NCBI RefSeq assembly: GCF_000732925.1 | Contig: NZ_CP008954.1 | Coordinates: 1 to 64,000 of the forward strand | Reading direction: 5' to 3' | Length of the DNA: 64,000 nucleotides | Origin: Amycolatopsis japonica | GTDB taxonomy: Bacteria; Actinomycetota; Actinomycetes; Mycobacteriales; Pseudonocardiaceae | Made by a program: the position numbers and the translations under genes | The notes under the pieces: generated by a model | Seen by the model: the letters and a program-made list of their open reading frames with translations, nothing else | Told to the model about the DNA's origin: nothing | Database searches by the model: none | Shown: positions 59,352 through 64,000 of the stretch, one piece after another | Layout of the letters: each line of letters begins with the position of its first letter | Numbering within the stretch: the stretch's first letter is position 1

Positions 59352-59852
59352 TCAGGGGCGCGTGTCGATGTTGACGATGTGCAGGTTGGCGGCGTCGCCG
59401 TAGTTGCCGTGCATGAACAGGCGGGACCAGCCCTTGGTGTCGACGGGGTCCGTGCCGATCAGGGCGTCGAGGTTGAGCGGCGTCTCGTCGTCCTCCTCGG
59501 GGTGGCCGAGGAACGCGGCGAGCTGCCACAACTTGACGTAGTCGCCGACGGCGTCGCCGTAGCTGTCGCAGGTGATCTCCACGCCGATCACCTCGTCGTA
59601 GGCGCAGCGGCGGGTTTTGCCTTCGCTGGTCACGGTGATGTGGGTGACGCGCTCTTCTTCGGCCCAGGTGTAGCGCTTCGCCGTGTACTTGGGGGTGTTC
59701 GGGTGCTGGGTGGCGACGAATTCGTGCAGGTCGGCGAGGTCCCAGGCGGGCACGTAGAGCGTGTTGCCCTTGGGGCCGAAGTCGCCGGTGACCTTCCAGA
59801 GGTCGGAGTACTGGTTGGGGTCGACGTCGCGTTTGCTGATCTCGGCGTACAT
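59352..59852 (-). CDS. Hypothetical protein, paralogue of the next gene
   Basis: 166 residues from ATG 59852 (GGAAGGACCCCGCC). Shares an arrangement with the 59951 product: VTGDFG near the start, WQLAAFLG, LNLDALIG...GWSRLFM and IVNIDTR at the end. Probably one tandem duplication with later divergence. No family recognised. Confidence 0.7.
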   Translation of the reverse strand: MYAEISKRDVDPNQYSDLWKVTGDFGPKGNTLYVPAWDLADLHEFVATQHPNTPKYTAKRYTWAEEERVTHITVTSEGKTRRCAYDEVIGVEITCDSYGDAVGDYVKLWQLAAFLGHPEEDDETPLNLDALIGTDPVDTKGWSRLFMHGNYGDAANLHIVNIDTRP

Positions 59853-59919
59853 GGCGGGGTCCTTCCGGGGCCTGCTGGCCCGCTGGCGGGTCTTCGTGGG
59901 GTATCCGGGGTGAACGCGC

Positions 59920-59940
59920 GGCCCCGCGCTCAGCGGGGCC
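59920..59940 (-). terminator. Terminator after the 59951 gene
   Basis: GGCCCCGC (59920-59927) pairs with 59933-59940 around GCTCA, 10 bp past the stop. Confidence 0.6.
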
Positions 59941-59950
59941 ACACGGCGAT

Positions 59951-60493
59951 TCAGCGCTTGATGCGCACGATGCGGACGGTGGCGCGCGGGTCGAGGTCGA
60001 GCGCCTGGAACAGGGAGCCCCACGGCTGGCCGTTGTCGAGGCTGAGGCCGGTGAGTTCGGCGAGGTTGATGAACGGCATCCCGTTGCTGGTGCGGCCGGT
60101 CAGGGCGGCGAGCCTCCACGCGGGAACGGCCTCGATGCGCTCGGTGTCGTTGACGATGTAGGTGACGGTGAGTTCGTCGCGCCACTTGATCACGTCGGCT
60201 TCGGCGCCGAGTTCGGTGCCGCTGATGACGAGGACTTCGCCGATGGACTGCTCTTCGCGGGCGGTGAGTTGCCGGGCGATGGCGACGGTTGCCTTGGGGT
60301 GGTTGAAGAGAATCGCGTCGTAGACGTTGTGCGAGTAGTCGTGCGAGATGTACGTCTCGAAGCTCCCGTCTCCGAGGTCGCCGGTGACGTGCCACATCGG
60401 CGCCATCTGGGTTTCGTCGGTGCGGTAGACGATGGTGAGCGTGAGTTTGCACGTGGGCCGGGTGATGGTGTTGGTGCGCAGTTCGGTAGCCAC
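59951..60493 (-). CDS. Hypothetical protein, paralogue of the 59352 product
   Basis: 180 residues with GGAAGGACCACACC upstream of ATG 60493. Aligns to the 59352 product through VTGDLG, WRLAALTG, FINLAELTGL and IVRIKR. It has an extra Thr-rich N-terminal strand region. Its 5' region carries the box CCGCTGGCGCGTCTTC. Confidence 0.7.
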   Translation of the reverse strand: MATELRTNTITRPTCKLTLTIVYRTDETQMAPMWHVTGDLGDGSFETYISHDYSHNVYDAILFNHPKATVAIARQLTAREEQSIGEVLVISGTELGAEADVIKWRDELTVTYIVNDTERIEAVPAWRLAALTGRTSNGMPFINLAELTGLSLDNGQPWGSLFQALDLDPRATVRIVRIKR

Positions 60494-60586
60494 GGTGTGG
60501 TCCTTCCGGTTCTGGTTGGCCGCTGGCGCGTCTTCGCTGCCGGGCGGGGTGGTCGGTGTCGGCCTGCCGGCTGGCGGCGGCTGTGG

Positions 60587-60626
60587 CCGGGCAGGGGCGC
60601 CGGGGGATGGCGGCGCCCCTGCCCGG
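60587..60626 (-). terminator. Terminator ending the promoter-3 operon
   Basis: CCGGGCAGGGGCGCC (60587-60601) pairs perfectly with 60612-60626 around a 10-base loop, directly after the 60629 stop. Confidence 0.75.
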
Positions 60627-60628
60627 GG

Positions 60629-60820
60629 TCATCCGGCGTTGGCGGCCGGTTCGGGCTGCTCGGCCGACAGGGTGTCGACGAGCTGCGCGGTCAGGTGGTC
60701 GACGAGGGCACTCGGCCATGCGTGGCGCCATGCCTGCGGGCCCTTGAGGGTGCGGCCTTCGCGGTAGCCGTAGCTGCGGAGTCCGGTGTCGATGGCGTCG
60801 CGGATCTGGTCGGGGTTCAC
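60629..60820 (-). CDS. Small hypothetical protein
   Basis: 63 residues from GTG 60820, 4-bp overlap with the upstream gene. MNPDQIRDAIDTGLRSYGYR then a helix (WPSALVDHLTAQLVDTL). No family recognised. Confidence 0.6.
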   Translation of the reverse strand: MNPDQIRDAIDTGLRSYGYREGRTLKGPQAWRHAWPSALVDHLTAQLVDTLSAEQPEPAANAG

Positions 60821-61083
60821 GGCTGGCCCTTCCGGGTCGCGTCGAGTTCGAGCAGGTCGTTGGCGTAGTCGATGAGGGACGTCGGGCAGCTGGGGAACCG
60901 CTTGAGCAGGAAGACGACGGCCTCGTCGAAGTAGATCTGCACCAGCTGGTCGAGCAGTTCGTGGTGCTCGTCCTGTTCGGCGCGGGTGAGCGCGGCGAGC
61001 GGGTGGCCTTCGGTGGGGCGTCCGGCCTTGGTGTTGAGTTCGGCGAGTCGGGCGACGTCGGGCCGGGCGGGGATGGTCAGCAC
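60817..61083 (-). CDS. Helical hypothetical protein
   Basis: 88 residues from GTG 61083. Two helices (AALTRAEQDEHHELLDQL; DEAVVFLLKRFPSCPTSL). Overlaps the upstream gene end by 7 bp and the next gene by 4 bp. No family recognised. Confidence 0.6.
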   Translation of the reverse strand: MLTIPARPDVARLAELNTKAGRPTEGHPLAALTRAEQDEHHELLDQLVQIYFDEAVVFLLKRFPSCPTSLIDYANDLLELDATRKGQP

Positions 61084-61364
61084 TGGCCACCGCACACGAA
61101 CAGGCCGGGGGTGCCGCGCCACTCGTAGCCGCCGAGGTTGGCGACCAGGACCCCGGCGTTGCCGGGCGCGTCGTAGACGGTGACGAGGCTGGTGATGGCG
61201 TTGATGACGCCGGTGCGGATCTCGTCGAAGAGGACGCCGATCGGGCCGAGGGGGTGGGCGGTGAGGGCCGTGAAGGTGTCGGGGCCGCTGGCGAGGTAGG
61301 TGATGGTGGCGAGTGCCGCTGTCACCGCGAGTGCGGCGATGGCGGGTAGTGCGTGCTTTCGCAT
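61077..61364 (-). CDS. Small secreted or membrane protein, first gene behind promoter 3
   Basis: 95 residues with GGAGGAAACCCC before the ATG. The N-terminal hydrophobic segment (LPAIAALAVTAALATITYLA) after MRKHA is a signal peptide or anchor. It ends CGGQC, so a disulfide may form outside. Function unknown; candidate lysogenic-conversion protein. Confidence 0.65.
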   Translation of the reverse strand: MRKHALPAIAALAVTAALATITYLASGPDTFTALTAHPLGPIGVLFDEIRTGVINAITSLVTVYDAPGNAGVLVANLGGYEWRGTPGLFVCGGQC

Positions 61365-61400
61365 GGGGTTTCCTCCGTGCTTGCGTTGCTGACATGTAGA

Positions 61401-61442
61401 ACACTACCAGCAATGCCCGCGCCCGTCAATACGCATGTTGAC
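61401..61442 (-). promoter_or_regulatory. Regulon promoter 3 with palindrome operator
   Basis: TTGACG (61424-61429), 17 bp, TAGTGT (61401-61406) on the - strand, with GTCAATACGCATGTTGAC (61425-61442) over the -35. Drives 61364-60629. Confidence 0.8.
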
Positions 61443-61457
61443 GGGCGCGGGTGGCGC

Positions 61458-61751
61458 TCAGCACCAGCAAGCGCCGGACGCGGCAGGAATCTGGAAGCAG
61501 ACGCCGCAGCGGGTGGCGACAACGCGAGCGTGCTCGGCCTTCGCCTTCGCCTCGGCGTTACGAGCACGGGTCGCGACACCCCGCCGCGCGGCGGCGGCCT
61601 GGCGGGCGAAGTGGGCGCCCATCTCGCCGACGATGGTTCGCATCGTGTCAGCACTCCCGATGGCCGCGACGGCGTCGCCGGTGTTCATGCCCAAGACCTG
61701 GACGGCAGTGCGCGACGGGCGGAATGCGGCGGGGATCTCGGTGCGGTTCAC
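61458..61751 (-). CDS. Small protein with four-Cys end, behind promoter 4
   Basis: 97 residues from GTG 61751 (AGGAGG 4 bases upstream). Helical middle (NAEAKAKAEHARVVATRC) and a C-terminal CGVC...GACWC that could bind zinc. No family recognised. Confidence 0.65.
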   Translation of the reverse strand: MNRTEIPAAFRPSRTAVQVLGMNTGDAVAAIGSADTMRTIVGEMGAHFARQAAAARRGVATRARNAEAKAKAEHARVVATRCGVCFQIPAASGACWC

Positions 61752-61789
61752 GGTGCCTCCTGAGTGCTTCAGCGTTGCTGACACGAAGA

Positions 61790-61831
61790 ACACTAATGGA
61801 AGTAGTCCAGCCTGTCAATGCGCGTGTTGAC
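61790..61831 (-). promoter_or_regulatory. Regulon promoter 4 with palindrome operator
   Basis: TTGACA (61813-61818), 17 bp, TAGTGT (61790-61795) on the - strand, with GTCAATGCGCGTGTTGAC (61814-61831) over the -35. Drives the 61458-61751 gene. Confidence 0.8.
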
Positions 61832-61953
61832 AGTTGTGTCCAGACGGGCAATGTCGGCACGTCCCTCTAAGAAGGCCCATTCGCCCCGAGACGCCACGAA
61901 CGGCGGCCACCGAGAATCCACTCTCGACGGCCAGCCGGACGCGGCTCACGGCA

Positions 61954-62274
61954 TCATGCGGCGCGATCGACCACCAGCGGGTGATCCGGCCTCTCGGCAG
62001 TCCACACGGCGGCCACGATGCACTCGGCGGTCGCGCGGGCATCCTCAAGCGGCGTGTCCATCACGCGGGCGAGTTGGCGCACCTGGTAGATGCCGCAGTG
62101 CGGGTTGGACACGGTCACCACTCCGATGCCGAGGTCGGGGTGGATGCCGTAGGCGATGAAGTAGTCGAAGACCCTCACGCACCCGGCCGCCGATGTCCAT
62201 TCGGGCTGCTCCCACGGGATGAAGTCGGCGAATTCCATCGGGAGTTCGGTGATGTCGGTCAGGGTGTTGACCAT
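61954..62274 (-). CDS. Hypothetical protein behind promoter 5
   Basis: 106 residues from ATG 62274 (AAGGGAACCCGCA). Early acidic and aromatic part (MEFADFIPWEQPEW), then VVTVSNPHCGIYQVRQLARV and a helix. The C-terminal helix pattern recalls the 62420-63604 products. No family recognised. Confidence 0.65.
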   Translation of the reverse strand: MVNTLTDITELPMEFADFIPWEQPEWTSAAGCVRVFDYFIAYGIHPDLGIGVVTVSNPHCGIYQVRQLARVMDTPLEDARATAECIVAAVWTAERPDHPLVVDRAA

Positions 62275-62311
62275 TGCGGGTTCCCTTCATCGTGCGTTGC
62301 TGACATGTAGA

Positions 62312-62353
62312 ACCCTAGTTGCATGATGAACCGTTGTCAACATGCGTGTTGAC
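62312..62353 (-). promoter_or_regulatory. Regulon promoter 5 with palindrome operator
   Basis: TTGACA (62335-62340), 17 bp, TAGGGT (62312-62317) on the - strand, with the full palindrome GTCAACATGCGTGTTGAC (62336-62353) over the -35. Drives the 61954-62274 gene. Confidence 0.85.
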
Positions 62354-62361
62354 GGCGGTTG

Positions 62362-62402
62362 CCACGGTGCCCGCCGCGCGGATGGCTCGACGGACACCGT
62401 GG
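62362..62402 (-). terminator. Hairpin after the 62420 gene
   Basis: CCACGGTG (62362-62369) pairs with 62395-62402, 18 bp past the stop and just before the promoter-5 operator. Confidence 0.4.
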
Positions 62403-62419
62403 TGTCAGCTGGCGTGGGG

Positions 62420-63067
62420 TCAGAAGGTCAGCAGCTCCCGCAGCTCGGGGAAGCCTCCGCGCTCCGGAGCTCCGGCCGCCTGGCGGGCACCCTGGAGCAC
62501 CTGGCCCGCCTTCCGGATGGTGGCGCGCGGGATGGGGGTGTTCGCCTCGGCGGCCTCGGCGGAGGTCGCGGTGATCAGGAGCGCGGCCACGATCAGGGCG
62601 GCCACGTCCGCGACGCTGTCCCCGTGCACCCGGAACGAACAGGTGCCGGTCTTCGGCTCGTGGATGACGACGAGCGGGACATCCCCGCTGGGCGGAGCCG
62701 GGTTGCAGGCGACCAGGGTGCTCCCGACGCGGGCGACCAGGTAGCTCACGTCTCCGATACCGGAGGTGGCCCACCGTGCCAGCTGGCCGCCCTCGACGAG
62801 CAGCCCGTCGACGTTGAGCAGCGTGGTCGGGGCCTGCGCCTCCCGGGCGCGGCGCTCGATCTGGGCAACGGCCTCCTCCACGTCGTCGAACGCGTTGAGG
62901 CATTCGGGCACGTATTCCTGGCTGTCGCTCTCCCAGTTGTGGGCGAAGGCGAGGTAGACCGTGCGGTCCTCCCCTGCGGGGATGACGTAGATCTCGCCGA
63001 TGGTGTCGCCCTCGTCGTCGATGTAGGTGGAGTGGCCGACGTTGGCGGTGGCGATCCTGGTGCGCAT
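62420..63067 (-). CDS. Hypothetical protein of the early right-arm family
   Basis: 215 residues with GGAAAGGAACACC before ATG 63067. Beta-rich N-terminal half (STYIDDEGDTIGEIYVIP), an acidic helix (DDVEEAVAQIERRAREA), then VADVAALIVAALLITATSAE. The 5' region carries a variant of the CCGCTGGCGGGTCTTC box at 63091-63108. Confidence 0.65.
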   Translation of the reverse strand: MRTRIATANVGHSTYIDDEGDTIGEIYVIPAGEDRTVYLAFAHNWESDSQEYVPECLNAFDDVEEAVAQIERRAREAQAPTTLLNVDGLLVEGGQLARWATSGIGDVSYLVARVGSTLVACNPAPPSGDVPLVVIHEPKTGTCSFRVHGDSVADVAALIVAALLITATSAEAAEANTPIPRATIRKAGQVLQGARQAAGAPERGGFPELRELLTF

Positions 63068-63131
63068 GGTGTTCCTTTCGGGGCCTGGTGGCCCGCTGCG
63101 AGGTCTTGGGATGGGGAGGCGGGGGAAGCCC

Positions 63132-63164
63132 GCGGCCGCCGGCCTGGTCCGGCTCGGCGGCCGC
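63132..63164 (-). terminator. Terminator after the 63173 gene
   Basis: GCGGCCGCCG (63132-63141) pairs perfectly with 63155-63164 around a 13-base loop, 9 bp past the stop. Confidence 0.65.
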
Positions 63165-63172
63165 AGGGCGGG

Positions 63173-63604
63173 TCAGAGGGTGACTTCGTCGGGGAGCGCT
63201 TCGTCCTCGGTTTCCCAGGTGTCGAAGGCCTCGCGATAGAGGTCCTCGCCGAGCGCGTGGCGCGCGATGATCAGGCCCTTGGTGTAGTCGTGCTCCTGGA
63301 CCAGGACGTGCATCCAGGCGACGGCCGTGCCCACGGGGTCCTCCGCGAGGTGCAGGGCGGCGAGGATGGCCGAGGCGATGGGGCGGACGTCGCACTCCCC
63401 TTCGGAAACGCGGTGGATCTCCGGCGAGTGGCCCATTCGCCCGACCAGGATGTGATGCCCGACGGCTTCGTAGCCGACGACCCAGGTTGTGAAGGTCGTG
63501 TAGCGGAAGGTCTTGAGGTCGCGGGTTTCCATTGTCCACGCGGAGCTGCGGAAGATGTGGCGCATCAGGTCCGGGTGGAGTTCGTTGATCTTGGGCAGCC
63601 TCAC
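63173..63604 (-). CDS. Hypothetical protein, tandem paralogue
   Basis: 143 residues from GTG 63604 (AAGGGGAAGCCC). Shares with the next gene WVVGY, PEIHR, AILAALHLAEDPV, WMHVLVQEHD and ALGEDLYREAFDTWE. A tandem duplication separated by only 35 bp. No family recognised. Confidence 0.7.
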   Translation of the reverse strand: MRLPKINELHPDLMRHIFRSSAWTMETRDLKTFRYTTFTTWVVGYEAVGHHILVGRMGHSPEIHRVSEGECDVRPIASAILAALHLAEDPVGTAVAWMHVLVQEHDYTKGLIIARHALGEDLYREAFDTWETEDEALPDEVTL

Positions 63605-63639
63605 GGGCTTCCCCTTTCGGTTCGTGGCGGGTGCGGGGG

Positions 63640-64000
63640 TCAGTCGGAGAAGCAGCCGCAGGGCGGGCTGTCGCTGTAGACCTCGCGCTCGATCTCCCAG
63701 CGGGTGTAGGCGGACCGGTAGAGCTCGTCGACGCCGAGGGCGGCACGGGCGCGGGCGGCGCCTTCTTCGTGGCCGTGCTCGTCGATGAGGTAGTGCATCC
63801 AGAGGGTGGCGGTGGCGACGGGGGCCTCCGCGAGGAGCAGCGCGGTGATGATGGCGCCGACGATCTGGCGGGCGTGGCCGGTGGTCCCGCCGGAGGCCTT
63901 GAAGATCTCCGGCGCGGCGCCGGGCTGCTGGAGCCAGACTTCGTCGCCTCGCATGGCGTAGCCGACCACCCAGCCGGACACCACGGTCACGAAGAGCGGG
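63640..64000 (-). CDS. Hypothetical protein, tandem paralogue, 5' end outside window
   Basis: The frame is open to the window edge; comparison with the 63173 product suggests about 35 more N-terminal residues beyond 64000. Aligned motifs: WVVGY, PEIFK, AIITALLLAEAPV, WMHYLIDEHG, ALGVDELYRSAYTRWE. It ends CGCFSD. Confidence 0.65.
   Translation of the reverse strand, partial: PLFVTVVSGWVVGYAMRGDEVWLQQPGAAPEIFKASGGTTGHARQIVGAIITALLLAEAPVATATLWMHYLIDEHGHEEGAARARAALGVDELYRSAYTRWEIEREVYSDSPPCGCFSD

Overview
The window is high-GC actinobacterial DNA with GTG/TTG starts, many stop/start overlaps and a WhiB-type regulator. A Pseudonocardiales host such as Amycolatopsis is my guess; nothing here proves the genus. 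Almost all of it reads as one large temperate siphophage-type element that carries cargo genes and a plasmid-type DNA translocase. No rRNA or tRNA gene is visible and no end of the element is evident.

Left end (1-4790, + strand): a very basic partial ORF, a small acidic protein and a membrane-anchored FtsK/TraB-like ATPase of the kind used for conjugation by actinomycete plasmids and AICEs. A 1.2-kb gene-free region follows. It is packed with GTCCCC/GGGGAC words and holds a cluster of CCCGT-N-ACG repeats, a candidate transfer or replication locus.

Structural and lysis block (4790-33221, - strand; transcription runs right to left): ParB-like / PAPS-reductase-like / ParB-like trio, HNH nuclease, small and large terminase, portal, MuF-like head protein, protease-scaffold, HK97-fold capsid protein, head-tail connectors, a NUMOD3-type basic protein, a probable Acb2/Tad1-family protein, tail terminator, tail tube, tail-assembly chaperones with a -1 frameshift (AAACCCT), tape measure, a large LamG-bearing tail protein, GH25 endolysin and holin. 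Several internal terminators split the block.

Regulation and cargo (33222-42276): a small membrane-protein cassette; a zinc-ribbon/HTH gene pair; a divergent promoter; and a + strand module of XRE regulator, ImmA/IrrE peptidase, MAB_1171c-type membrane protein and PAP2-like membrane protein. It is followed by a structured intergenic transcript candidate, a lipoprotein, a cytochrome P450 flanked by 20-bp direct repeats, and a radical SAM / APH-fold kinase pair.

Right arm (42241-64000): a tyrosine integrase coupled to an operon of small genes, then a long early-type region of small, mostly - strand genes. It includes a two-repeat type I-E-like mini-CRISPR, a RelE-like toxin/DUF6247 pair, endonuclease VII, a degenerate DEDDh exonuclease, WhiB and two tandem duplications. 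Five promoters between 58022 and 62353 share the same layout: near-consensus -35, exactly 17 bp, TANNNT -10, and an 18-bp palindrome around GTCAACACGCGTGTTGAC over the -35. They look like one regulon under one repressor or activator.
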